64,000 bases of DNA. It comes from Cryptomeria japonica. Its lineage: Eukaryota; Streptophyta; Pinopsida; Cupressales; Cupressaceae. Position numbers and translations under genes: made by a program. Below are positions 42,362-53,792 of this stretch, piece after piece. The stretch's first letter is position 1; each line of letters starts with the position of its first letter. The DNA lies in NCBI RefSeq assembly GCF_030272615.1, contig NC_081410.1, forward strand, positions 139,356,849 through 139,420,848, read 5' to 3'. The notes beneath the pieces are model-generated. The model searched no databases. It was not told where the DNA came from and worked only from the letters and a program-made list of their open reading frames with translations.

Positions 42362-43677
42362 TGTTAGGACCTGGAGGCAACTGAGAGGGGGGGGGTGAAT
42401 CAATTGTCTATTAATTTCAACCCAAATATAACTTAACCAAACTTAATGCATAATGTTGGTAAACCAAACTTAATGTCGGTTGACAGTTTAATAGTTAATA
42501 ACAGTACCAGTAAAGTTTAACACTTGAAATAGAAAGACAAATAACATCCACAACACATAACACATATATTTGTACGTGGAAACCCTATAAGGGGAAAAAC
42601 CATGGTCAGAAACCTTACCCATAATCAGATGATACTACTACAGATAGTATGTGTGTACAAATGGGGTCTGCACATGCAGAAAGGCCAACTGCCTAGAGCT
42701 CACTGCTCAATCACAAAATGGGAGTCACACTGACTACAATTGGATGGTTAGATCCAATGATAATGTACTGCTCAAAATGGCATCTTCATATGCTAGATTC
42801 AGTACTAGTTAAGCTCTAATTGTCTTCTTCATACCTTCCTTGAATCTTCAAATGATGTCTACATGTATAGCTCTGCTTATATTTGCATATACCTTATTAC
42901 AATCCTTTACCACACCTTATACATAATCTCACAAATGAGATCTTATATATATCAAAACCTAAGACCAAATGTGTAGGTCGGCTCACTAAGAATATTATAA
43001 TTAAATCAATTACAAATGAATCAATATGTGATGTATCATGTTGGCTCAATGCATTTATAATAATAACCAATCAATAAGACATCTCCATAACGTGTCATGC
43101 TGATCTAGAATAGATAACGCTTGTCGGTCCATAACCTAGACCTATTTGCCGGTAACAACAAATATGCAAACTCAATTAGACCAATAAACAAATTGCCAAA
43201 ACCAAGTGTCCAAACAATTTCTTCGACATAACCAAGTAATCTCCAGACGATAATAGATCATCCTTAGTGCCGGTGAACAATATAACCTATCGGTAAACCA
43301 GATACCACTGACTGTGCTTAAGTCACTGAACATGCTGGTGAACATAACCAAAGATCTCCAGTGCTAATAAGTGTTCACAAGTGTTGATAAGTGTTGACAT
43401 CAATGACAAAACCAATGCAACACATCCATAATACCAACAATCTCCCCCTTTGGCATTGATGGCAACACAAGATGGAAAAACCATCTAAGTACCAAAGCAG
43501 AAATGCCATAAACCAAAAACCAACAATCTCCCAAAGAGATCAATTACCAGAAATCAAAATACATAATATTTCTCCTCCTAGGAATAATCTCTCCCCCTTT
43601 GACATCAAATGCCAAAGCAATACAAAACCAAATACAATCAATGATTCATTAGAAATTGAGTGCAAATTGAAGAAAAA
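42362..43677 (-). mobile_element. Fragment of a Copia (Sirevirus-like) element, family E: 3' LTR plus adjacent tract region
   Basis: LTR E spans 42362-43439: minus strand starts tgttggtattatgg and ends ccaggtcctaaca, with the C-rich gattcacccccccc motif. Beyond it lie minus-strand polypurine motifs at 43441-43455 (ccaaagggggagat) and about 43586-43600 (tcaaagggggagag). Nothing of pol or a second LTR is present. The segment is flanked by ATGAG at 42357-42361 and 43678-43682. TATA-like tatatata lies near 42947. Confidence 0.65.
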
Positions 43678-43682
43678 ATGAG

Positions 43683-44462
43683 CTTTTGATGAAAAGTGCT
43701 AAGTGATCCAAATTTTATGAAATTGACTAGCAAGAATGATCTCGAAGTTCAATCTTGATCCCGAAAATGGAATCAGGACAGGCAAATTAGCTAAGGGTAC
43801 AATTTTCATGTTCATCGGAGCAAGTTGAAAAATTAGGGTTTTGACTAAAAATGGGGTAAAAGTGTCATTTTCAATTCATTTTAACCCTCCAAGTTTGAAA
43901 ATTCAAAAAACCTCTTGTGAAGAAAAATGGTGGTTCCCACTCATGTGCATCGATTCGAGCACCAAAGATGACATAATCAACCTCGAAACTATGAGCCAAT
44001 AGTAAGTGGTCGATCTTAAGTCTGTTATTCATTTCAAAGTTGAATTTTTTTGTTGAATTTTTCATGTTTTGGGCATGTTTAAGTCAGACAATCTCATTTT
44101 GTTGTGCGAGACAGGATCCTGTCTCGTACGACAAACTGATCAATTTTATTCTATCATTTAAGGTTATTAGTTTTGTAGTTCTAGACCTACCCTTCTATCA
44201 TATGAGAACCTTCAAAAGAGCCCATTTTGTCATTTAGGGGCTAGTCTTGTGTTGTATCAACCTATTTTGTCATATAAAACCAATTCCTGACTCATACGAG
44301 TTGTTGCCTCTGTGATGTTTTGTCGTTTGGAAAACAGTGAGATTTTTTGAAGGTGTAAACTTGAAAGTTTGATTTTGCAATTAGTGTAGTTGGATTTGCA
44401 TGATGTTTTGCTTCCTTTATATGCTTACTTGAAATGTTTTCTGATGCTCCATTATTTGATTT
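43683..44462. other. Region upstream of the antisense ORF of D, with a strong palindrome
   Basis: No ORF. A perfect 20-bp palindrome, CGAGACAGGATCCTGTCTCG, at 44107-44126 extends imperfectly to 44099-44134 (16 of 18 arm positions pair). tgacaaa/ttttgtca words recur around it, as in the D leader. It ends in ttgatttttgcag/gtt at 44469, which looks like a 3' splice site. Confidence 0.55.
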
Positions 44463-46228
44463 TTGCAGGTTCAATTGCCTCATGTGTTGTTCAGATGTGT
44501 ATATCCATCGACGATGATATTAGTGCATCAATTTTTAGACATTGACCATGCACATATTGATTTGTGTGGATTGACCCACCTTCTTGATTTACCTGATATC
44601 CATGTGAATCACGGTATACTAACCGTATTAGTTGAGAGATTCCACTTAGAGCATAACACATTCCATTTGCCAGCTAGGGAGATGACCATTACTCCCAAGG
44701 ATGTTTATAGGATTATCTGTATCCCTTTTTCTAGGGGTAAGATTGATTATGATGCAACACAACTTCCTAGGTTACTACTTGTTAGACATGTTTTCAGGGA
44801 TCTTGATATTCTGACACATTCTATTAGTTGGGACGTGATGATGGGAAGGTACAGTGTAGAATTTCCACTTGCTTGCATCTTGGCAAGTTTTATCGGTTGT
44901 TTTTTGATGCCAGATAGGGGACAACAAGGATTTTTGTGTGGATGGGGAAGGATGCTAGAGAGGCTTATTGAGACCCCTCAGAGATTAGGATGGGGTTCTT
45001 GTATATTAGCACACATCTATCATGAGATGTATGAGATTGTATATAGGGAGGGGAAGAGTATGGCTACAGGAGTTTTGATTTTACAGGTATGGACCTGGGA
45101 GCACCTCCCTGTTTGTAGGCCAATTGTAGATGACGACAAGGATCCTGGTCAGCCCATTGTATATAGATATTTAGGATATGTTACTTAGCCCCATCTGGGC
45201 AAGATAGTTTTTTGGAGATGGTAGCTGGATGACTTGATATCCGTGATATGGAAACCGTACAGGGGTCTAGAACCATGGGACGATTGGAGGGTTGTTTGGA
45301 GGGATTTGTTTATGACTTGACCACTCATCGACAGATCATAGACTGTAGTTGAGCAACTTGTTGTTCCTGAGTGATGAGGCAGTATGGTAGACCTCACGGG
45401 ATCTCGTGGGATTTCACTACATGCACACATTATGCAGATGAGGAGAGGCAAGGATGGGCACCAAGATTATCTTATGCCTTAAGCATGTAGGAGTTGACTG
45501 GGTTACAACATCTTAGATGGGACTATATGGATGATGTTACAGATGCAGGGGTATTGCCCTAGTATAGGGATTGGTTTCAACAACATCCATTCCCAATATT
45601 TATAGATCCGGCTGAACAGGCACCTCGCATAGAGGAAGTAGAGGATGATGCCCCCGCACAGGGACAAGGACATGGACAAAGGCAGGGATAGAGAGCCAAG
45701 GCTCTGAGGCGGGCAGGTGGTGATCCTAGTGCTAGCAACAGAGAGGAGAGGGCAGATCCTTAGGGATGGTTGGAGTGAGACTTGGAGGAGTGAGAGTGTC
45801 GGAGGGTGGAGGAGAGGAGGAGAGAGAAATGCCAAGATAGGTCAGGCAAAGGAGAGAGGAGTAGGGGGAGCTAGAGGTAGAGAGCTTGCAAGGGATGGGG
45901 GGCCGACATAGCGTGGTTGATGATAGCATGCCTAGCAAGGTTATAGTCACAGCTGACAATGGCACAGACTCAGTTGGTGGAGCAAAACCCTCAGTTAGGA
46001 GAGATGAGAGCAGAGCGAGACTCTTTGCGATAGGAGGTTCTTCATCAGATAAGTCAGGCAACCTATTATTTTGTGGCTTAAAGTGTAGTAGTTCTAGTAG
46101 CACTACAGGTTGTACCATATTTACAGTATATGGCTCGATCAGAGGGATCTCAGGCACCTAGGCAGGATCCGAGTCAGCAGGCTCCACCTCCTCCACCACT
46201 TGGCAATGAGGGAGAGGTAGAGAGCTAG
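44463..46228 (+). pseudogene. Antisense accessory ORF of D: Plant Mobile Domain (PMD) protein, broken
   Basis: The frame 44463-45188 (241 codons) is open. It reads LTVLVERFHLEHNTFHLPAR near 44615, EMTITPKDVYRIICIPFSRG near 44682, LGWGSCILAHIYHEMYEIV near 44988 and LQVWTWEHLP near 45080. These are the signature blocks of the PMD family (the MAIN/MAIL1-type domain found in plant genes and carried by retrotransposons and MULEs). After a stop the homology continues (FWRW, VIWKPYRGLEPWDDW near 45245, VMRQYGRPHGIS near 45375) with frameshifts to a Pro/Gln-rich end. It is on the strand opposite to gag-pol, between integrase and the 3' LTR, where Tat-lineage elements keep antisense ORFs. The upstream tgcag/g may be a splice acceptor, so the first exon could lie further left. 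Its role in the element is unknown. Confidence 0.8.
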
Positions 46229-47864
46229 ATCTTTTGTGTAGCTCTTAGATTTTTTGTAGACACACCCATTTTTTGTAGCCCTGATGATTCTTGCTCCGAT
46301 GGGAGTTTGTATTTGACAGTTGATATTATTTTGTACCCTAAGACTTGATCATTTTACATATACAAGATCTTGATTTAACTTTATTGTACTTGTGTCAATC
46401 GATTTATGAGATGATTTTCTATATGCTTTATTCTATATGTATGCATATCTGTTGAGTATGGATGTATGTAATGCATAGGGATATGGAGGTTTGTTTTTGT
46501 TTCTTTTTATATACAAATAAAATGAATGAAAATGAGTAACGAGTAGAATGAGTAACTAGTAATGAAAATGTTTATTTTTATTCATGCAATAATATGAATG
46601 TTAATGAGTGTAAATGAATGTATGAATCTATATAATGCTTATGTATGAGCTAAACATCTCAATAGACAAGTACTCAATTAGAGAAATGATGAAGAAGAGA
46701 CCACTTAGCTTAAGAAATGATGATGCTTCCAACTCTCATTCACAAGATAAAGAGATCATTGTTATTATGCCAAAATCACTTTTAAATGCATAAAATTCAG
46801 AATGAAATGCGAAATGAGATACAAAATGAGATGCAACCTAAACCTAGTCACTAGATTTGAAAAGCTTAATTTTCATCATTGAGCATTTTACAAACACAGT
46901 AGGTAGATTAGAGTTCCTTGCTTTTCATGTGCAATATTAATTATCTTGTCCATAATGACCCTTTTTTGTTCATATCCTTGGTCAGATTTCCCAGGGACCT
47001 AGATTGCATGATAAATAAATTCTCTCAAAACAGACAAAGAAATGATGTGAATCTCCATGTAGCATTCAAATAAGTGGAGTTGAGGTATGTGTGGTGATTT
47101 CACCTTGATGTGAAGGCTCTTATCATAGACACCCAACTGATTAGATGTTTTCAGATCATCGGAATCATTCCTACAAGAAGAAAACAAATAAAATATTATG
47201 CCCCCAATCCTTGCTCCTCTTAGTCAAGATAGACTTCCTTGAGTTACTTAGAGGGATAATAATAAAAAACCAATATAGAAAACAATACACAAAGAAAATT
47301 TCAAGCATATCTCAAATAGTTTAGTGATTGTCTTCAATTTTGTTGTTTTGCTTGTGTACTCAGTGATAAAACTCTTTATTAGTCAGGAGATAGGTGACTG
47401 ACTCAGAGTGGATGACCAGGTTTCACACACGTAAAGATGACTTGGTTGATACTTCTTAGGACATGTAATGTGCTTTGTCGATTACCTAAGACTAGGACAT
47501 TGATCAGTTTCAAGCCATGAGGGTTCCAACGAACTAGGATGTCACAAAAGTGACTGAAATATGTACAAGTGAAAGAAAAGATGCATGAAAGAGGGAACAC
47601 CAATGTTGCATTGATAGATGGAGTGCTTGAGTACAAGAGGCACCTTTTTGCCAAGTTTTCACCTACTTGGCAAAGATTCATTTTTTTTTTACCAAGGTGC
47701 TATCTACCAGGTTTTCACCAAGGCAGTTTCTCTCTTTTTCCCCTTTTTTTAATTTTTTTCTTTTTTTGATTTCTTTTGATTGTTTGGGATTTCTTCATAA
47801 CTTTTTCCTATTTTTAGGATTTCTTCAGGAATTTTTAGCTGCATAGGCTACTAAATCAAAGAAT
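46229..47864. other. Spacer between antisense ORF and integrase of D
   Basis: No convincing ORF. 46500-46640 has loose aatgag/gaatg repeats. 47640-47720 has inverted and direct copies of ccaaggttttcacc-type words, followed by a T-rich tract (about 47683-47790). On the element's own strand this is an A-rich stretch after pol. Confidence 0.5.
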
Positions 47865-49038
47865 ATTTAGGTGAACAATTTCTTCAAGTGGATGGTGTTG
47901 ATTGGTTCACGAAGTTGTTCTCCTTCCGATGTTGAGAGTTGATAGGCACTAGAGCCAAATGCTATAGTAACGATGTAGGGACCCATCCAGTTGGGTTCAA
48001 ACTTCCTTTTGTTGTCTTGAAACTATTGATTCTTAGGATTTTCTCTCAAAACAATATCACCAACCTAAAATTCTCATTGTCGAACCTTTTTGTTATAACC
48101 TCTAGACATTCTCTTTTGACATGCTCTTAGATGATCAAATGCCACTTGCCGATGTTCATAAACAATTCAAGTTATTTCAATCTATTTATTCTATAGTCTT
48201 CATCAGTAACAAGACCTTGCAAAGAAACTCTTAGAGATGGTATTTCCACTTCAATAGGTAATACTTCTTCAGACCCATACACCAAATAAAAAGGTGTAGC
48301 CCCAGTAGGTGTTCTGATACTTGTTCTATAAGCCCACAGGACAAGATTGAGTTGTAGATGCCAATCCTTTCCAGATTTATTTATTGTTCTATGTAAGATT
48401 GTCAACAGATTCTTGTTAGATGCTTCAGCTTGTCCAATACCTTGAGGGTAGTACACAGATGACTAGTGTTGTTTTATTTTGAATTTTTAACAAAGTTCAT
48501 TTAGATCTTTGTTCTTGAATTGTCCTCCATTGTCAGTTATAATGGATGAAGGTATACCATACCTGCAAATGATATAATTAAGAATGAACAGGGCTACTTG
48601 TTTACTAGTTGCTTTGATGAGCGGAACCTCTTCTACCCACTTAGTGAAGTACTTAGTGACAGTTATAATAAACTTGTGTTTGTTAAATGATGCAAGATAT
48701 ATTTGGCCAATTAGATAAAATGCCCACTATTGAAAGGGCCAATGTGTAACAAAGGGTATGAGATCCATTGCTGGAGCATGTATAAGGTTCCCATGTAACT
48801 GACACTTTTCACAGGTTTTAGCAAATTTTATAGCTTCTTTCTCCATGTCTGGCCAGTAGTAACCAACCCTTAGTAGTTTCTGTGCTAAAGTTAGACCATT
48901 TGAATGGGATCCACAAACACCTTCATGGACTTTGGATAATGCATGTTGAGACTCCTCGGTTTCTAGACATCTAAGAAAAGTACTATCTAAACCTCACCTA
49001 AATAGGTCGTTAGCAATGATGACGTATCTTGACACATT
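47865..49038 (-). pseudogene. pol: Integrase of D (broken, first catalytic Asp lost)
   Basis: The minus strand shows the HHCC domain (HEGVCGSHSNGLTLAQKLL ... CEKCQLHG near 48940-48800). The core has WAFYLIGQIY near 48720, where the family has WGIDLIG, so the first Asp is Tyr. SIITDNGGQFKNKDL near 48530 keeps the second Asp. YYPQGIGQAEASNKNLL near 48440 keeps the Glu. The C-terminal domain KFEPNWMGPYIV and PINTIHLKKLF runs to about 47865. Two in-frame stops interrupt it (near 48725 and 48465), with shifts after 48172. In an intact element it would insert cDNA in the nucleus. Confidence 0.8.
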
Positions 49039-50292
49039 TCAAATTAGGTTCCTTTTTTCATTTTGGGAAAGATTAGCAGGGACAACTTGGTCATGTAGGT
49101 AAGAGTAAATGTGGCTATAGCAAGATGAGTCATGTCCAATAATTATACAAACCATCTGGAACTCAGGAGAGTCATAGGTAGGATAATGTAACTCTTCCAC
49201 GAGGAATTCAAAGCGAAAATTAGATTCTTGTAGTTGTGGTATAGATGCCAAAGTGGCCATTGCATCCATTGCTCGATTTGCTAACCTGGGGATCTGCTGA
49301 AATGATACGAAGGTAAAGTATTTCTTAAGATCATCCACCATTATTTTGTAAGGTATCAGTTTCTCATCTCTTATTTGATATAGATCATTGATTTGGTTGA
49401 TAATGAGTTGAGAATATCTATAGATGTGTAATTCAAGAATCTTCCACTCAATGGCCAGCTTGATCACATTTACCAAAGCTTCATATTCTGAAATGTTGTT
49501 TGTGCACGGGAAGAGAATCTTGTAAGCTTTTGGGATTGAATATTTTTTAGGAGTAATAAAAAGTATTCCAGCACCCGAACCATGTTGAGTGAAAGACCCA
49601 TCAAAGAACATCTTCCATGATTGTTGAGTAAGATGCATGATTGATTCATCTGGAAATTCTATATGCAAAGGTTGAATATCTTCAAGTGGAGTGTCAACAA
49701 GTTGGTCTGCAATAACCCATCCTTTGATGCCTTCACATTCCACATATTCAATATCAAATTCTGTAAGAACCATGACCCATCTAGCCAGTCTTCTGGTGAG
49801 CGTTGCTTTGCTAAGAAGATATTTGAGTGGATCAATCTTAGCTACCAGCTTAATAGAGTGTGCCAACATGTAGTGTCTCAATTTTTGTGATGCAAAGACC
49901 AATGCCAATGATGCTTTTTCTATTATAGTGTAGTTCATTTCATAAGACACCAATGTTCTGCTGATGTAATATATAGCTCTCTCTTTTTTATTTTCATCCT
50001 GTTGTGCCAGAAGTGTCCCCAATGATGTATCTATAGCTGATATGTATAGAATCAATGACTTACCTTGAATCGGTGGCATTGATATGGGTGGATTAGAAAG
50101 ATAATATTTGATTTGTTTTAGATTTTGTTCACAATATTTATCCCAGTTGTATTAAACTCCTTTCCTTAATACCTTTGTGAAGGGTTGAGCTTTGTCTGCT
50201 AGTTGAGATATAAAGCACCTTGTTGATTGAAGACAACCCTGTAAACTTCTAATTTGACTGATATTCTTAGGCAGAGGCATTTCCATTATAGT
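49039..50292 (-). pseudogene. pol: RNase H region of D: RT-linked RNase H plus a second RNase H domain
   Basis: Open minus-strand frame 50079-49039 (346 codons). The first part, SLGTLLAQQDENKKERAIYY ... EMNYTIIEKASLALVFA, is the RNase H linked to Gypsy RT. The second part, from WKMFFDGSFTQHGSGAGILF near 49610 through NNISEYEALVNVIKLA to YRYSQLIINQI, is the additional archaeal-type RNase H known in the Tat lineage. In it D (FFDGS) and E (SEYEAL) are kept, but the third site reads YRYSQL where relatives have YGDSQL, so that Asp is Tyr. Probably inactive. Confidence 0.8.
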
Positions 50293-50999
50293 TTAGACCT
50301 TTTCAGGGTCAACCTTGATTCCTTTCTTTGAAATTATGTAGCTGAGCAATTTACCAGATGTCACTCTAAATGCACACTTTTTTGGATTTAGCCACTGTTT
50401 GAATTTTTCCATTTTGTCTAGTATAGGGCCTAGCACTTGAATATGCGTGGATCTCTTCATAGTCTTTACTAAAGTGTCATCAACATAATCTTTCATATTC
50501 TTATGCATCATATCATGAAAGATAGTAGTTACCACTCTTTGGTAAGTTTCTCCTGCGTTCTTTAGCTTGAATGGCATGACATTCCAGCAAAAGGTTCCCC
50601 GTCCATTAGTGAGTACATCTCATACCCAACAGTCATATCAACTATCATATCAATGTTTGGTAATGGAAAGTCATCCTTCGGACATGCTTTTTTGAGATCC
50701 CTAAAGTCTGTGCAAACTCTAATAGATTTGGCTACCTTTGATATAGGTATTATGTTTGATATCCATTCTATGTAGTTTATAGCTCTGATAAATCCAACTT
50801 TTAGCATTTTTTCTAGTTCAGCCTTGACTAGTAGTGCCACATGAGGATGCATCTTATGGAGTTTTTGCTTGGTTGGTTTAACTCCTAGTGTGATAGAAAG
50901 ATGGTACATGATAAGATCAGGATCGAGGCTTGGCATATCAAAGTACGTCCATACAAAATTGATCTTCTTTTCTGAAAAGAGATGAGTGGAATCTTTCAA
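50293..50999 (-). pseudogene. pol: Reverse transcriptase of D (internal deletion)
   Basis: The minus strand reads DPDLIMYHLSITLGVKPTKQ, KMHPHVALLVKAELEKML, CTDFRDLKKACPKDDFPLPN and GYEMYSLMDG down to about 50605. It then jumps, with a frameshift, to GTFCWNVMPFKLKNAGETYQ; the roughly 25 residues that normally follow MDG (the FSGYNQI region) are missing. The YVDD box is intact (DYVDDTLVK near 50490). WLNPKKCAFRVTSGKLL follows. Not functional. Confidence 0.8.
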
Positions 51000-52897
51000 T
51001 TCTTCGATTGATAATGATTGAGCTACATGAATAATGTGTGGTTTCTATTGACTCCCAATGTTCATTGGTTGAGTTGGCTCGATCAGTATAGAAGACCTTT
51101 CCTAAAAATGACTTGGTAGTATGTCAAGTATCTCACCTTCAGGTGCCTCATAGAGGTTTTCACCCTTAGGTATGTCCTTTATTTTCTCTTTTTTAGATTT
51201 TGATACCACCACAATGTGGTTTTCGCCATCAGATCTTTTATTTTTCTTTTTTTTATTTTTGCGACTAAGATACTTGATATCTATTTAGTCATGTTTTCAC
51301 TCTATTCACTGGTGGAAGAGTCCATAGGTTCAACTACATTGAGCTAATAGGCTAACGTATAGTCATTGGAAAAAGTAGGTATATTAATGGGTTGGTCTTG
51401 TAAAGTACAGTCAATTAGTTCTAGATGTATTAAGGATAAAATTTGAACTAGTTCAAGGGAGTTCATGGTACTATCATCATGACTTCAGATCGACTAGTCA
51501 AGTTCCAGAAGACTACCTTGCATATGTGTCTCAAAACCAGGAAGAGTTACAACATGATTATTGAAATTCATGTTATTATTTATTGAACCTAACCTAGCCA
51601 ACCTACTTCTAGCATCGTCACCTACTTCAAATTGGACTACATACCATGGTGTGATAGTAACAGGGTCAGCAGACAACATCTCAACATTCATGATAGAGTA
51701 GTCATAATGTGTTGTTGAATAGTTATTGTTATAAATAGAGCTCCTATCTGAGTTATCAGTCATAAGATGAAGTTTCTGACTCATCTTCAAGTGGCTCAGT
51801 AAAAGTATATATAGTATCAATACCTACATATTTGATGTTGCAAGTTCCTTCGTGATTTGGTTCATTGATCACTTATATTTGACAAACTTGTGAACATAAC
51901 TTTGATGGTTATGTTAATCCCCATCGTCTATTCCATTCAACTTCCTCTAGACTAATGACTAGTTCTACTTTTGTAGCTTCTAATTCTTCTTTTGTAGTTT
52001 CATACCTAATTTTTCCTATCTTAGTAGAGGGAGAGTTAGTAGGTGAAGAAATTTCTTGTGTCCTTTCTTCCTCCAGCTATTGTTCATAGTCTTCTTATCT
52101 TTTTAGTTTGATTTATTCTATTTCCTTTTGCATTTTTAAGTGTATCAGCTCTTGTGCGTTATCTACGATATCACTAGATTCTTCGAGAGTTACTATAGTA
52201 GATGAATCTGAGAGATGGTCCGGACCCCATTCATACTCATTTGAATCAGTTTCTGAATCATCTACTTGTTGTCTGCTAGTATATGTGACCGAGATGTTCA
52301 GTGGCGTAAACAATTCCCTGATTCTGTATACTTCGTCTCTCATATCCTCTAGGACTTCTACTTCATGTGGTATTATAGTTGATACAATTAGAACTTGATC
52401 ACCATCTGTTTCCTCTCGTTGGGTTGGCAATTCTTCTTGTTCATCATCACACTCTTCTTGATTTTGTTGAGTATTAATTTCCTGTGACGTTAAAGGTAGT
52501 ACCTTTTTCTTCCACTTAAGTTGATGGTGAGATGTGTGTTTCTGATCTGATGACTTTCTTAGATCGTATCCCAGTCCAGCTTTATCATTTCCAGACTTAG
52601 TTTGTAACTAAATAGGTTCAACAATACCTTCTTGATCCTTGCCTACAGAACCAGTACCTGAATATCCCATGTGTTGAAGCATCTTATAGCCTGGACCATA
52701 TTACGTTGGGAAAATCTCACAATGTCGTATTCTTCGTTTGCACTATCTTCTTTGAAAAGCAATTTGAGAATAGCATCCTCTTCTATTTCATCTGCAAGGG
52801 AAGTAGAGGATTGTATAAAGAGACCATCATAAATGACTTTTGGAGTTGACGTTTGTGGCTTCATAACCTCTGATGGTTTTCTTGACTGTCTTGGCAA
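51000..52897 (-). pseudogene. pol: Protease-RT linker of D (weakly coding, decayed)
   Basis: Minus-strand frames 52897-52643, 52430-52113 and 51820-51494 are in different phases. 51820-51494 includes SADPVTITPWYVVQFEVGDD. Tat-type elements have a long poorly conserved region here, so no domain is expected; acidic, Ser/Thr-rich composition is all that can be said. Confidence 0.5.
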
Positions 52898-53713
52898 TTA
52901 AGGAATAGACATTAATGAGAGTACAGGCTCTATCTTGTAGCCATCCATGTCGGTGTTTGTGATTTTCAATTTCTTCTCTAAATATTTCAGCAAAGATTCT
53001 AAACTTTCAGTTGTAGAGGCTCCTTGATTATGAGGAACAAAAGCATCAACACTATGTGCTAATGCATTGCAGGTATAGCTTGTATCAGTAGGAATACTGA
53101 CTTCAAATCCATTATAAGTAAAATTCAAGAATTGATGATACGAAGATGGTACTTCTTTCATTTCATGAATCCATGGCCTGCCTAGTAAGATGTTGTATGA
53201 AAGAGGAAGATCGAGGACCTAAAAAATTACATCTCTTTCTACAGGTCCTACCCTGATTGGTAATAGCACCAGACCCTTAGAGGTTCTTTCTTCTTCATCA
53301 TAAGCTTTGATTGTTATTTTCTTTGTTGGATCAATAACATTTTTAGAAAATCCCAGTTGTGTTAGTAGATTGTAGGTACAAATATTCAACCCAGTGCCTC
53401 CATCTATCAAAACACGTTTAACTCGGTGTTTATGGATCATAGCTTCAATGTGTAATGGTTGGTTATGTGGGTGATTCAATGAGTTATCATCTTCTTTAGA
53501 GAAAGTGAGGTAATGAGGCAAAGTCAGGTGACCCACCATAGATTGAAACCAATCTACATCTAAATCTTTAGGGACACTACTGGTGAGCAAAGCCTTGTCC
53601 AGGATCTCTCTATGAGTAGAAGAGATCTTAAGCAATTCCAAAATGGAGATTTGAGCATTGGTTCTTTTCAATTGTTCAGCAATACTATAACCAGGGGAAG
53701 ATGACGAAGCCAA
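52898..53713 (-). pseudogene. pol: Aspartic protease of D
   Basis: The minus strand from 53713 has HIEAMIHKHRVKRVLIDGGT near 53440. The active site is D-G-G, the variant usual in this Gypsy group. It is followed by GLNICTYNLLTQLGF and then YNILLGRPWIHEMKEVPSSYH near 53180, the conserved C-terminal motif of such proteases. One stop near 53219 separates the halves, which share a frame. It would process the Gag-Pol polyprotein. Confidence 0.75.
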
Positions 53714-53792
53714 CTATTTTCATTTGGCTATGTCTGTTTGTCTATTCGTAGGGGTTGGTAGGTGTGGTGTTGTTTGATCAAAATTTCAGGAA

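Noticed and set aside
44463-45188. Functional host PMD gene
   Set aside because: The ORF is inside the Gypsy element between its LTRs, stops at 45186 and then shifts frame several times.
46500-46640. Microsatellite of aatgag units
   Set aside because: The repeats are irregular and too diverged to call a tandem array.
48172-50079. Active Gypsy pol, because the RNase H frame is 346 codons long
   Set aside because: Integrase and RNase H have lost catalytic Asp residues, and RT has an internal deletion.
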